This document shows, in pieces, positions 12,901 through 27,900 of a stretch of 64,000 nucleotides of DNA. The stretch is from Apostichopus japonicus. Its lineage: Eukaryota; Echinodermata; Holothuroidea; Aspidochirotida; Stichopodidae. Made by a program: the position numbers and the translations under genes. Position 1 is the stretch's first letter; the number at the start of each line of letters is the position of its first letter. Under the pieces are notes generated by a model. That model made no database searches. It had not been told where the DNA came from and worked only from the letters and a program-made list of their open reading frames with translations. The stretch is taken from positions 24,287,166-24,351,165 of the forward strand of contig NC_092579.1 of the NCBI RefSeq assembly GCF_037975245.1, written 5' to 3'.

Positions 12901-15900
12901 AGTGTTAATAGTGGTCAAAATGCCCCAGTCTCTGAATTGTTACATGTTCTATGATGACAAAAAAATGGTAACAAGCAGTTAATGTTGTGTATGTTTTATA
13001 TTGTTTAATAATGAGGTTTCTAAACTGAAGTATTTACAATTGATTCAATCCATTTTGTACACAAGTAAAGAAAGGTTTTGCTTATTAACAGAGTGCAGTT
13101 TTTTTTACAGTATAACAATATCTGACACTTAGTTTCCAAAAATTATACAAGAGCTAAGAATTTATATAATACCATCTGAAGGGTACACTGGTCATGTAAA
13201 TGCTGCTATATGGACCTTACTGATCAGGCAAGTAAATTCAGCCCTCCTGACCTATTTGTTTTATTGTCGTCAATATTTTGTGAAATTATTTAATTCAATG
13301 CAGGTCGGGAAATTGAAGAAGAAAAGGCACTATCTAACACCAGTTAGTTAACTATTGAAAAAGTGATTTTCTTGTTGGTGGCATGAATACTGTACCAGTC
13401 AGCATAGCTTTGCAGTGGGTAGAAGGCAGGGCAGCAATCTATTGATAGAATTGCCACAAGTTTGATATGAACTAACTGCAGACATGGCAAGTTACATACA
13501 ACCATCTGTACATGCTGTGTTGGCTGAGCCTATTTGTTATTAGTGCTGCATTTATCTGTCGGTCTATCTGGCAATATGACAAGTCAAAAGTGTGCAAGAA
13601 ATTTGTGATAACTTGTCCGTACATGTGTTCCGACAATTTGCAAAAAAAGGCCTTGTTGTCCTTTCAAACTTTGAAAATTGCCTTGTGCCACCGTCTTGAA
13701 AGCTGGCTGAAAACGTTCTATGTTGCCCTGAAATTTCAATGGACTCCAAGGCATCTTCTAACTTGCCCTTAAACAAATTGTTTTGCCCCTCTTGATCCTC
13801 TTTTATTATTTTATAATTTCTTGACTTGTTTGTTTCTCTCATTTGACCTCAGATCAGTGATCTTGAGAAGGTACCACCTATTACAGCTGACAATTCTTCA
13901 TCTACCAGCTCACTTCCTGATGGTCAAAGGTCACCCAACTCTTTTGGAGGTCCTCCTGATGACTCTTTTCCAGAACTATCTCGTACTCATAACCCAAATC
14001 TTTATGGGGAAAGAAGCGACTATGAGAAAATGAGGGTAACATGAGTTCTTACTTTTTCGATAGCTGAAATTTGGATGTTAACATTTTTCATGTATGAACT
14101 GCATATAACAGTTGTCAAAAGCACAAAGCCCTAAAGAAAACATAGTTTACAAAATTGCAAAAGTAAAAATATTCTTACTTGTTTTTCTTTCCATGGGATG
14201 GGAATAGGAAGGGATGTTTAATATGAAAACCAATTTTTAACCTCAGAGAGTATCAAGCAATTTTAAATTATTTCACTTCCAGGATTCTTGCCAAGCGTTT
14301 GAAACACAGAACAAATTTCTCAACAAAGAAATATTAGAACTGAACGAACTTCGGATACAGGGTCAACTGAGGGAAAACACCTTTGAAGAGTAAGTGTATC
14401 TATACTTCGTTGGAAATCAGTGGCAGTGCCAACATTATAAACCCTTAGAATGAGTAGTTGGGGAGCAGGGGGGTTGGGGTTTTGGAGGGGTGAAAGTTTG
14501 GGGCAAATTAACATTTTCTTGTTTGAAGCAGATTGACTAAGCCACATGGCTCATGACACTTATTAAAACACAAATTTTAAGATGTGTAAACTTTGCTAAC
14601 CCTAGTGAGCAAACGGTAAACACCCTGGTTGGTAATGTCAGAAACTATAACAAATACAAACTAGTGTGCAAATACAAACTAGTGTGCAAATACAAACTAG
14701 TACAAACTAACATACATCGGGAACTCCTTACATCGGCGCTCAACTCACAAAAAAAAACCTACCACCAACTATACCGTAGTCTGCCAAGGGCAGCCAGTCT
14801 AGCCAGCTCCGTCTGGCTAGTTCCGGTGCCTAGGCCTGGTCATTCTTTCCCTGTGACTTGCTTTGTTCAGTTGCAAGTCTACATCAAAGGTTGTTTTTGG
14901 GTGGGTATTGAATGATGTTAATGGAGACTATGAATTATATACAAATTTTAAGATGTGTAAACTTTGCTAACCCTAGTGAGCAAATGGTAAACACCCTGGT
15001 TGGTAATGCCAGAAACTATAACAAATACAAACTAGTGTGCAAATACAAACTAGTGTGCAAATACAAACTAGTACAAACTCACTTACTTCTGGAACTCTTT
15101 ACCTTCTGGACAATTTACTTATGCATTTTCCCACGCCATCGGCGCTCAACTCACACAAAATAAACTACCACCAACTATACCATAGTCTGCCAAGGGCAGC
15201 CAGTCTAGCCAGCTCTGTCTGGCTAGTTCCGGTGCCTAGGCCTGGTCATTCTTTCCCTGTGACTTGCTTTGTTCAGTTGCAAGTCTACATCAAAGGTTGT
15301 TTTTGGGTGGGTATTGAATGATGTTAATGGAGACTATGAATTATATACATGGCAAAAGGAGGTTTAATTTTTTATTCCTTGCCAGAGGCAAAGGAATCTC
15401 TGTGATGGTGTGCGTGTGTATGTATGTGACACTTGCTTGTACACATGGTAACTCAAAAGTTAATGGTGGATTATCTTCATACTTTTTGGTGTGTGAATCC
15501 TATCGTCTTTTGTGAAGTTCAGCAGTCATTTGGGGTCAACAGACATCTCTTGAACTCTTAACTTAGTATGTGGATCCAGCTTGGTGAGGTCAAAGGTCAC
15601 ATGAGGTCAACAGGCATCAAACTAAAGCTGCAATTAATCTGTGAATTCTCCATTGCTATAATTTTCTTTTGGTGATCATAGTTCAAATTCAGTTCAGTTT
15701 AACAGTGCACTTAAACCTCCCATCATTTTTCAACCTCTGAGCTTCAAGGGATCAATAGGTTATCTTCAATGGGCAAAAACTAGCTCAAAGGGTCAAAAGG
15801 TTATCTCAAATGGTGAAAAAATTGGCCATTTTATCAAAAAATATTTCACAGTACATAAACAATGTCATGTAACTCTTAACAATTATTAAAGGGATTTGCT

Positions 15901-18900
15901 AGCTCAAAGTTGGTGAAATTTGTCTATATTTCACATAGGAAGACTGTTATTTCTGGATAGTTAAACATTTTGGTTTAAAATTCTATTCTGTAAAATCCTT
16001 ATAAGTGAATGACATGGTTGATGCGCAAAAGGGACTTCTACAAATCTTTTCTGGTTCTCACTTAATTCTTGGACAAATTTAACTCACTTGCACTACATAA
16101 GTCAGATAGTTAGTTTGAATTTTCATTGAGCAAATTGTATGGCAAGGAATCACAAAGCCAACTGGCTTTGCTTTCTGGTTAGCTCATCTAGTTGGAGCTG
16201 TTGTCATGGGAATGCATCTGTCTGTCTGTCTGTCTTTCCATCTGTCTAACAAGAGTTGAAGGCTGCTTGCTGTCAGGTCCTTTGCTGCTGAATTTTAACC
16301 AAACCTGGTGAAGTTGTAAAATATATGGGGATGGAGGGTGGGGGGAGATAACAATTTCATAAGAAAAATAGGATGACATAGGTCATTTGGGGTCAAGAGA
16401 GGTCGAAACAAGAAGAATCATGTTAAAGCCTACTTCTCTTTCGACTTTTTGTGTGATTGAAACCTGGTTACAATGATCAGCAGATTAAATTGCAGTGTTG
16501 ATGTGGTTAATTGTTAGGTCAAAGGTCATGTCTGGTCCCCTTGGTCAGCTAAGACATCACTTGCAACCCAGTGACAGAATTTGTCCAAATCTAACAGATA
16601 CCATTAGTGTATAGTACTACAAATTGATCAGGAAAGATGTCTCACCAGCCGGAGTTTCATCTTGAATATACTATATGTGTTTATGCGTTAGTGGTTACAT
16701 TGTTTCAGATTTGAGCTATAGCATCAGTGATAGTTCAATGAACCATTCAACAGAAAGCATCTTTAGTCCTTTGTATCCAAGCTGTAATTAATGGCATTGG
16801 ACAGAATAAACATGAATATGAAAAGTAGGGTTGTTTAATTATCAAAATGACATAGAACAATCACACATGATCAAACAACATCTATAGAGTGACAACTTTC
16901 GAGTACCTTTAATTAGCAAGGTGTCAACAGTTTAAAAAATGGTGAATTATGGTACCGGATTCAATGCCAAATTGGTCTGTACGAAAAACATCTATGAGAG
17001 GTCTTAACCCTTTTATTGCTCTGTTGTGACACTTTCAGTTTCAAGATAATGTTTCTGTTTCCACTTATGTTTACCACCTACTATTTGGGCCATAAAAAGA
17101 GCTTTGATAAAAGTTGTACAGTTCTGGAAATTATGAGTGTTAGTTTCAGTTTGACGTTCTTCCGTGTAACAACATCGAAAATCTGTTCTAGCATCCAACT
17201 TGATTTTGGCTTTAATGGAGTTCAATTCTTTGTTCATTTGGAAGCTACAAATATTCAGAGATATGCGTATCATCGTAAATGTTTTCGAAACCTTGAAATC
17301 CATGAATTAGCAAGCTTTCTGATCTTAACTAATTTGACAGGAAACTAGACGAACTGGAGGCTGAGTTATATAAACTGAATTCCAAGCACTTACTTCTGTT
17401 GAATAATCTAAAGGCACCAAAGAGAGGTAAGTAGTAGATTCTCTGTCAAAGAATCAGGAAATGATATCAGGCCTTAACTCCTTATGAAGCACACCGTGCT
17501 ATTGGTCTGTTGTGACTCTGTTCGGATAGTCCTGGGTTGCGGTGTTAATGGGTGCACAAGACACGGTATTATCTGTCCAACAGCTAAAAGTGTCACTGGT
17601 ATCCCGCTGTTTGTCTAACATGACAGTGTTTCAATAGTCCTGCAGTAGGGTGTGAATGAAAGCAGTAGAGTTTAAAGTGAAACAGAGTTTAATTTAAAAC
17701 AGTAGAATTAAATTAAAACAGTAGAGTTTAAAATGGAAACTTGTGTCTTCAGAGGTGTGGGTTGATAAACACGTTTGTTTGTCTTACATGTTTGAACTAC
17801 ATCTGCATTTCTGTGTTTGATCAGTTCAACAGAGGAGTATTAAGGAATACTCCAGTTTGTCCAAAATAACAGTGTTTCATTGGTTCTAAAAGGAACATGT
17901 TAATGAACACTTTGTCCTGCTTTACAGTGTTTCATTAGTACAACACTTAGGTTACAATGAATGTTGTGTTTTGTCCATACATAATACAGTGTTCCATTTA
18001 GTCCAACAGTGAAATGGTAATGACAAATTTTGTTTGTCCTCCTTGATCATATTTGTTTTTGTCGAACAGAAGTGTGTTAATAAAACCAGTTGCTTGCATA
18101 ACATTGGTTCATTTACTCCAGTAATGAAGTATAAATGAACACCTTTATCTTGTTCCAACATTATAGGTCTTTGATTAGTCCTATTGTGAAGTATAATTTT
18201 CATTGTTGTTTGTCCAACACAAGTTTTTTTTACTTTTAATTTAGTCTGACAGTGACATGGTTGATGAACACGTTTGTGTATCCAACAATGGTGTTTCATT
18301 AATTCTAACAATAAAGTGTTGTCCATTCCTAGACTAGCAGTGTCATTAATGAGCATCATATATATGTGTCACTTGAATTGAGTGCTAACAAAAGAGTTTT
18401 TTGTAGAATTTAGCAGTCACATAGGGACAGAAATGTCACCTGTCATTGTTGATGTGAAAAAGTGCTCAGATAAGAATATGGCAACAATATTAAATTGATA
18501 CAAAACATATTAATGTATTCTCATTGTGTTCACCGTGCTCATTAACCTGTCTGTATTCTGTGCGTGTTTTTGTCCCCTCTGTTACTGTAACTTGTCATTT
18601 AGCCTCTGAAGAAGATCCTGCTAGGATCGAAACGTCAGGCCAACTTACTTTTACACATTCTATTACACAGGCTCTCTAGTGGATAAGCAGTTTGCTAACA
18701 GTTTTATTTTATTTTAATGTATTATTTAACGGTTTTATCAGTGATTCAAAATTCACCGTGAAGTGGATTCAAAAGTTGATTTAAGTATTGACTGCATTCC
18801 AGTCATTAGAAGTCATTCTCTTAAATTAAAACTGTTTGAACTTAAGAATGTGATTCTTGAAAGACAGGCCATGTATGTGCACTCACAATACTGAAATTCC

Positions 18901-21900
18901 AGAATCAGCTTGCTATGGTAGCTGTGGTACTGTAACAGTTCATGAGCTGTAACATCCATGCTTTGGTTGGTCACATATTTCTTGCATCGTTTTCAAGTAT
19001 TGAATATATTGTTATAAAGTAAATTTACAAGAACATTTTCCATGTAACTTCCCTTTACTGTCAGCAAGAAAAGAGCTTCTTTTCCTCTTTTACACCTAAA
19101 CATGGTTTCAGATATCTCATCTTAGGAAACACTATTTGATGTGTTTTATCAAACTCTTCTTGAAATCATACATTCCATGAAAACAAAGTTATCATCACTT
19201 TGTGGAAATCAATTATTTACAAGTCATGTGAGTGTGTGTGCTTGTTATGTTTGTCTCGTAGAGGTGACATCCATGGAAGACCAAGATGACTTGGTAAGTC
19301 AGCTCATAGACGAGGCAATAAAGTCAGGTGACGGAAATGAACAGAACCCAACAGTCAGCGAAAGTGGAAGGTAAGTAATAACAGAGCATAAACTTATCAA
19401 GGAAGAGGAGCTGTGTGGGTATTTAGTCACATACTGCACAGTTATGATCGGGGCATGCCTAGAACCTGCAATGGCACTCTATGGGAAACTCCATGAAATT
19501 CTGAAAACCTTAACATATTTTGTCGAAAGCCCAATGTCTTGCATGCTCATAGTAGCAGGAAATATATTTGAGTATGTTAAGAGACCATTAAAGATCAGAA
19601 GTTGCAGGGTTGTTTATGACTGGCATTCACCTCTTTTTTGTGTATCACAGAGAACTTTATGACAAGTATGGATTCTCAGAGAACATGGAGGAAGAGGATG
19701 GGAAAGAGACAGAAGATCCTTTGGTAACCATGGCAGCAGAATTTACCAGGAAAGTGGATCAAATCCAGGTGAGTAGTGTACTATTTGGAACCTTAGCAGT
19801 TTTTCAGTGTTTGTGTTACAGGTGAAGTGCTTAATACACTTTGCTCTGGTAAATCGATCATAACCTGAGGATTATTATTTCTACAATATTTCATTTCATT
19901 TATTTTTCCATTTCCTCACAATGTTTATATAATAATATGACGGTGAAGACAATACCATGCCAAGAAAATAATAAGTAATAAATCATGTAAAAGAAAAATA
20001 ATGGAAATTACGGAGAGAAAATGGTGGAAGGGCTTGGAAGCCGTAGCTTGTACAAGAAGCCCACCAAAACTAAAGATAACATGTATAAAGGATATCATGG
20101 GCATGATAATAAAGCCCCTTACCAAGAAGACCTATACCCCCACCCCTAAACATTATTATTACTTCAATTATTACTTCAATATTACTTCAACAGGATATAT
20201 ATTTGTGTGTGATGTTATATTCCTTGTTGCTAGGTAACAGACTTGAGCTACAAAGTTCTGTAAGAAAATGGTTGCAGTTTTGAGTTACATTACACAAAGT
20301 ACAATGTAGTTGTTGCATTCATGATACCTAAACATCATAGACTTAGTCTAAATACATATCAAACTGCAAATTGAACTTGTGTATGATATCAAGTGACTCT
20401 CTACCTGTTAATTTTGAGAGAGATGATACCTAATTCATATTGTTTACGTACATCAATGTATGTACGGTTGCCCTAACTAATGATAGTCCTATTTAGGCAT
20501 GTATTATGTTCATGTCCGGTACATGATAGCCATGTGTAATTATTTTGGTATGTAACAGAGCTTGACTATAATGTTAGTGCATGTAATATTTATATCTGAT
20601 ATGTAATATTTATCCCTATTTTCATGTAATATTTATGAATATAATGCTGATTCTCTCTAGCTCAAACAGCAAGCTGATGAACATGTCTCTCAGTCTGTGA
20701 AATGGGAAAATTTCCTGATATCTTCCAGAAACAGAGGCTTTGTGAGAACAGTAAGTCTGCACTGTCCTTTAATGTCAAGTTAGTAGTAAACCAAACAACA
20801 AGACTAACTGACATAAACATATCTTGAGCAGATGCAAACATGACTTTATTGGCCTTAATTAACATTCCTTGAGCAGATTCAACAGGACATGATATTAAGT
20901 AATATATTCGTTCATCATGGAAATTAAATTTCATTTCGTTTTTGGATTTTTTTACTTACTTTTTCCACTGTTAGATTTAGTACCCTTAGACTATTTGAAA
21001 CTTTCAAAACACTTCACAATAGCTCTCATAACCTGATTAAAGTGGCCAATAAATGGATCATTAAAAGAAAAAAGTGAAAGAGAAAGATTTAGTCGTAAAA
21101 GGCATTTTATTTTCACCTGCTGCTGTCACTATAAAATTACATTGAAAGAGTGAATCTATCCATAGAATGTACTGGTAGATGTTAGACCCATCAATTGGAA
21201 GTTAAATTTAACTCTTGAGTTCATGGTGAAAGTATGTTAATAATCTCAAGAGGAGTTTCAGCTCTTTTAATAAGTTGTCAAAAGTTCAAATTTTATTTTT
21301 TATGATTTATCACTATAACTAAGCTAAGCTATGGTCAAGAGCCTTTTGTGTGAACTATTATAACAAGATTTCAATATCAAACAGGCACTTCAAATTATCA
21401 TTCAACTAGTATAATTTAGCACTCTGATACAGTATGATATTCTTCTCTTGCATGGATCACTATAGGTGGTCTGTGATATCATAACAGTAAATATTCCTTG
21501 AAAGCTTTCTTTCCTTTGATATTTTTGTTTTTGTTGATTTATCCTTGAAATGGTGAAACATTTGGAATGTTTGTTTAGCTTTCAATGTTCTCTGTGGTTA
21601 GATTTTCACCAAAGAGCAGACTTTTCTTTTGCTGACTGAACGCAAACGAAGCGTACGTGTGTTGGTAATCGCCTGTTGGTAATCGCCTGTTTGTGTATGT
21701 CTGTGTGTGCATGTGTGTGTATGTATTTGCATGTGATGCCTTGGCTTGTAAACTCTGTTATAAACGGCAGAACATTAGCAGCTATATTGCTATAACGATA
21801 TCATTCACTCTTCTATTGTCAGAGGCATTCCCAAAGTATTTGTTTCTGACCAACAGAAAAATTGTGCAGTTTACTACTTAAAAGCAATCAATTTCTGCTA

Positions 21901-24900
21901 CTGGAATATTCCTATAACTGCTTCTTGTACTGTAAACTTTCTCTTCTCGTCCACAGCCGGAGCTGAAATCTCTAGTGAGGTTGGGAGTTCCTCATGAGCA
22001 CAGACCAAAAATATGGAAAGAGTAAGATGGAATCTATAAAGTTTGAAGTTATATGCCAAGTTGTTTGTCATGGCCAAGTTTATATGTTTTGTAACCCAAG
22101 GAAACTCTGTGCAATGCACAGGTCTAAATACGGCTATGTGACTTCCGCATACTGATTTGTATAGTGATTTTCAAAGTTAAATAAAAAATAACAATGTATT
22201 GTGGCCTATGTACATTTCATTAAAGTTTAATTCAGATGTTTTTTTGGTAAGTACAAATACAAGTGTTCACAGTAATAAGAAACTAAGAATCCGCAGTTTT
22301 ATGTCAAATAATATAAAATTTAACAAAGTCTCAAAAAAAAAGAGAAAACAAATTGGCAAACTTCACTGTGAACCGCTCAACAAATTTATGATTGATTTAA
22401 TTACAGCTGTATTAGAAGTAGCAGTGTGTTGATGTTGCAATATTGACAGGAGATGAAAGTATGAAACACATCCAGAGAAGTTTGTAAAATGCTTTAACTT
22501 TTATTTATTACACCTGTCTGTTCAGATGCATTGAGAGGCGGGTCAAGATGGAAAAGGAGGATTTCGGACCTTGTTACTATCAGAAGCTTACTGTCCAGGT
22601 CAGTTCTATGGGGTCATTAATTAGTGTAAAGACCTCGTTAATATAAAAAAAAAACTTTCTGGGGCAGTAACATGCGGTAACTTATCATGTTATGTTATTA
22701 TGTGTCAGGTTCTGCCAATTTATCATTATTCACTAGAAAGTATAACAAACTACTCTGGCACAGATGCAATCTTTAGTTTACACCAGTGAAGGTTTCATCT
22801 AGCTTATCTCTATATTTACACAATGTGACAAATATGATGCTATATTTTGGTTTTGGTATTTGTCTTTCATATCCGACTAGAATGTTTACCTTCATGTTCA
22901 TCGCTACTTCTGTCTCAGTGTGCTAAGCTGTAAGTTCTCTATTACAATGCTGCTGAGTCGATCCTTACCTCATACTGTACATTACTGTGTAACTGCATTT
23001 GCTTCATGAAACTTACTAGAGTCTGGTCAGAGCAAGTCTTGGATAGCTGATATAAGTTTGATTTAAGGTAAACACAATATATATTGATTGGGAAGATGTT
23101 TTTTTTTATCTCCACTACACACAGTGGCACAAATGTAATAAACCTGAGAAACAGGCACCGAAAAAGATAAATAAGATTCCAAGAAAACTGTTTTCTTTTA
23201 CAGAAGTATAATACATCGAATCCAGCAGTAAAGCAGATTGAGCTGGACCTGTTGAGAACCTTACCAAATAACAAACACTACGACAAGATTACATCCTCTG
23301 GAGTAAGTATTCTCTTCAAGTAGCTTTCTAAGTTTTTAACTGGCAAGCTAACGACAGAAAGTATGTGCAGGTCTGTTATTTCTGTAACTTAAGCAGAATG
23401 GCACCTGTCTTTATCAGTGCAAGTTTAAATGAGGACCCTGTCCTTATGTCAGCATCAAGAGATTAGTAAAAGAGGTACACATAACAATGGCAGTGTGTGA
23501 AAAGAAATACAGAACTCTTGAAAAACAAGTGAAAAAGTCAAACATAACAATGGAGGCAGTGTGTCAAAAGAAATACAGAACTCTTGAAAAACAAGTGCAA
23601 AAGTCAAACATAACAATGGCAGTGTGTCAAAAGAAATACAGAACTCTTGAAAAACAAGTGCAAAAGTCAAACATAACAATGGAGGCAGTGTGTCAAAAGA
23701 AATACAGAACTCTTGAAAAACAAGTGCAAAAGTCAAACATAACAATGGCAGTGTGTCAAAAGAAATACAGAACTCTTGAAAAACAAGTGCAAAAGTCAAA
23801 CATAACAATGGCAGTGTGTCAAAAGAAATACAGAACTCTTGAAAAACAAGTGCAAAAGTCAAACATAACAATGGCAGTGTGTTAAAAGAAATACAGAACT
23901 CTTGAACAACGGGTGCAAAAGTCAAACATAAAAATGGCAGTGTGTCAAATTAAATACAGAACTTTTGCAAAACAATGCAAAAGTCAAACATAACAATGGC
24001 AGTGTGTCAAAGGAAATACAGAACTCTTGAACAACGAGTGCAAAAGTCAATCATAAAAATGGGGGCAGTGTGTCAAAAGAAATACAGAACTCTTGAAAAA
24101 CAAGTGCAAAAGTCAAACATAACAATGGCAGTGTGTTAAAAGAAATACAGAACTCTTGAACAACAAATGCAAAAGTCAAACATAACAATGGCAGTGTGTC
24201 AAAAGAAATACAGAACTCTTGAAAAACAAGTGCAAAAGTCAAACATAACAATGGCAGTGTGTTAAAAGAAATACAGAACTCTTGAACAACAAATGCAAAA
24301 GTCAAACATAACAATGGAGGCAGTGTGTCAAATTAAATACAGAACTCTTGAACAACGAGTGCAAAAGTCAATCATAAAAATGGGGGCAGTGTTTCAAAAG
24401 AAATACAGAACTCTTGAACAACAAATGCAAAAGTCAAACATAACAATGGAGGCAGTGTGTCAAATTAAATACAGAACTCTTGAACAACGAGTGCAAAAGT
24501 CAATCATAAAAATGGGGGCAGTGTTTCAAAAGAAATACAGAACTCTTGAACAACAAATGCAAAAGTCAAACATAACAATGGAGGCAGTGTGTCAAATTAA
24601 ATACAGAACTCTTGAACAACGAGTGCAAAAGTCAATCATAAAAATGGGGGCAGTGTTTCAAAAGAAATACAGACAAGGAAGTTCTGACAGGACGTTAGTC
24701 ACATACATTATTTGATATTTTATTGGTGGTTTTGTACAATTGAACAAATGGTAGATGGTGTGATTTATTGGTTAATCCTTATAATATTAGATTATATTAA
24801 TAACATTATACGTATTACAATACATTACGTTGCATTACCTTGAATTACAAATAGTTCTCCAGTCAAGAAAAGGGAGAAACTTCACATAGTTCTTCCAGCC

Positions 24901-27900
24901 ATTTCACTTTTGAAGATGTGAACCTCAACTCCTGTCAGATTTTAACTCTGCTATGGTATGCAATGTTAGATGGAATAGAAATACCATTAAGTTATAACAT
25001 GCTAAGCTTACATTTTGCTTGAATTTGTTTGTTGTGTTCCCTTTCAGATCCCCAAATTACGAAATGTGCTACTAGCTTACAGTGTGCATAATCCAGTTAT
25101 CGGTTACTGTCAGGTATGCTGTTCACCATTTTCTGAATTATTCTTCAACATTTTGCTCATGTGACTGCCAACATTTTTTGAAAATGTTAGCCATCTGTGA
25201 ATCTTGTAGAAATAATTATAAAAATCTTATTATTAATAATGATCTCATTGTGACCTAGATGAGAGAGGTCCAAGATTAGAATATATTAGAATATGGGGTT
25301 ACTCTTCACATTTTGGACAGCAATTTTGAGATTAGTGAGAAGTTGTTTATCAGAAAATAGTAACATTACTGTATGGCTCTGTGTACTAAAAGTTGCTACC
25401 TATTCTTTTTTATGAAATGAATCTGGCAACTTGGCCATAGCGTTGAGCAAGTTTGCCATCATGTTTAACATTTTGCTTTGTATTAGATATATGATTACCT
25501 AAATGACCTGAATGATTAAACTGTTAAACTCTCAATCGGAGGCACAACAGGGGGGAGTTGTAGATTTGAAGTAGCATGTATCTAGAGTCATGGTAGCATG
25601 TATCTACAGTTGTGGTAGCAGGTATCTGCAGTTGTAGTAACATGTATATTTGTAGTGGTAACATGTATATGTAGCCGTGGTAACATGTATATGTAGCCGT
25701 GGTAACATGTATATGTAGTTGTGGCAAACATGTATATTTGTAGTGGTAACATGTATATGTAGTCATGGTAACATGTATATTTGTAGTGGTAACATGTATA
25801 TGTAGTCATGGTAACATGTACATGTAGTCGTGGTAACATGTATCTATAAAGCTCTCCTGTAGTTGACACAGACGTGTTTTCACTTTCAGGGTTTAAATCG
25901 TCTGGCAGCGATTGCTCTTCTCTACTTGGAGGAGGAGGATGTCTTCTGGTGCCTGGTGTGTATCATAGAGCATATCATGCCAATGGATTATTACAGCAAG
26001 ACATTAGTAGGCTCGCAGACTGACCAAAAGGTCCTAAAAGACCTACTGGCTGACAAACTGCCTCGACTTAATGCTCACTTGGATCTGCACAAGTAGGTTA
26101 CAGAACAAAGAAATATCATACAGTGTTTGGGCACTGTACTTCTGGAAGGGGAAGATCTGTGTGAAATAGTTCTTTACAATTTACTGATACCAATGCTTAT
26201 CTTAAGGGTGTCTTCATTGAGAATTAGGGTGTTATGCCTACCCCCAATCCCCCACCCCCCTCTCCCTCCTGCACCCCTTCTTCTTTTCCTATTAATGAGT
26301 AGTACCATATGACCATTGTTGTATCTTCTTGCATTGCTTGAATGTTGTTGTTTTGTTTTGTTTAATGTCTCCAAGTTGTTTCTTACAATAAACAATGTTG
26401 ATATCTTGTTGTATGACATACCAAGTTACTTTGAGATATGAGGCTTTTACTTCAATTGTCTATTTGCAGGAAAAATGTGTGATCTTGAGAGGTGGTGATA
26501 GATATTATGCTTTAGTAATAATAAAGAGACGTCCTTGATTTCTTGTTGTGTATTGTTTATTCATATTCTTCTTCCTTTGTTTTCCAGTATTGATTTGTCA
26601 CTGGTCACCTTTAACTGGTTCATCACAATATTCTGTGACAACATTCCAGCTGAGGTAAACATAACAGCATCATGTATATCTCCATTGATTGGTCAATGAG
26701 TAGACTTAATGCAGGAATTGCTGCTTAATTCTAGTGTTACATTGAGAAGCAACTGTTGTACTGAAATAGCAAGAGCTTTACAAATATGTGAAACATTCAA
26801 AGAGGTTGCACATTTGACATTGTGGCTTGTTTACTGTTATCTGTGGGAAAAGGGGAGGGGGTGTGCGGGCATTGGGTTAACATTAATATGCAACTCTACA
26901 ATATCAAACTGATCATCAATTAAGCATTCCAGAAATTTCAGTATATTTCAAACCTGAATGAATATCGTGAAAACCAAAACAGCTATGTAAGATTACTAGC
27001 ACAGACTTGTTTACTTGGACTGTTACATATCAAGATTAGAATTCTACCTTATTTCTTCCTTTAAGGTATTTTCCAGCCTTTGGTTGATTCAATAATAATA
27101 GTAATTAACAATGTTGGTTTCTTTAGTTTCCATAGCTCTAAGACTTTGTTATATAACCACCACTCTGCCCCTTCCCCTTCAGTGGTTTCCTACCATCACC
27201 CTGTTTTTGATATCGGCCTAAGGGTATGTTATGTATACGATCACACATTTTGTTGTGTTTTTTGTGAACTTGAAATATGGTCAGTAGGTTTTGACATCTG
27301 TTGAACAAATTAGAAAACCTTTTGTCAAGGGAGTATCTGTCCTCAATAGGATATTTCCATTTCGCTCTGAATCAATTTTTGTCTACAGATGATGTTGAGA
27401 ATCTGGGATACATTTCTCTTTGAGGGTGATAAGGTGATGTTTCGGTATGCGTTGGCTTTCTTCAAAGTGGCTGAGGAGAAGTTACTTGCTCAGAAGGACT
27501 ATTTGTCGATATTCTCAACATTAAGACAGTTACCAACCATGATGAAAGATGTCAAGAAAATATCCCAGGTTAGGAAGTAAAAGATGTGTTGATTGCTTAC
27601 AATCTGAGTTGGTCTAAGTCAAAGTTGGTAAATAAATGTGATGGTGAATGCTGGGTAGGTTTGAGAAACATGCTTGTAAATATAACTCAAAAGTACATCT
27701 TAGTAAACTTGATATGCCCTAATGAAACTGGTGGAAGTTGAACGGTCATCAGAAGCCAAAGTCTGAAAAACCTTCTAAACATGATTAATTCAAAACATGC
27801 AGCCTGGTTGAACTTCTTACTTTAATGTGTATACACTCCTTGGTAAGTACGAAAGCCCTGTTGCTATTAGTCGCGGTCAAAGTTCATCATATTTGAAAGC

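Noticed and set aside
13920-13933. TGGTCAAAGGTCA in exon g as a DR1 site
   Set aside because: One mismatch, inside coding sequence and outside any repeat copy; likely chance.
14553-15321. Three plus-strand ORFs with shared C-termini (ending in PVPRPGHSFPVTCFVQLQVY)
   Set aside because: They come from the 371-bp tandem duplication in an intron and start inside the CAAATACAAACTAGTGTG microrepeats; no domain, no conserved frame across the insertion.
18600-18650. A complete hammerhead ribozyme
   Set aside because: Only the CTGANGA-stem II-GAAA half is visible; no stem III or paired cleavage site was found.
23455-23925. A 156-codon minus-strand ORF of hydrophobic repeats
   Set aside because: It is the complement of the 63/66-bp minisatellite; openness follows from unit length divisible by three, with no start context or splice support.
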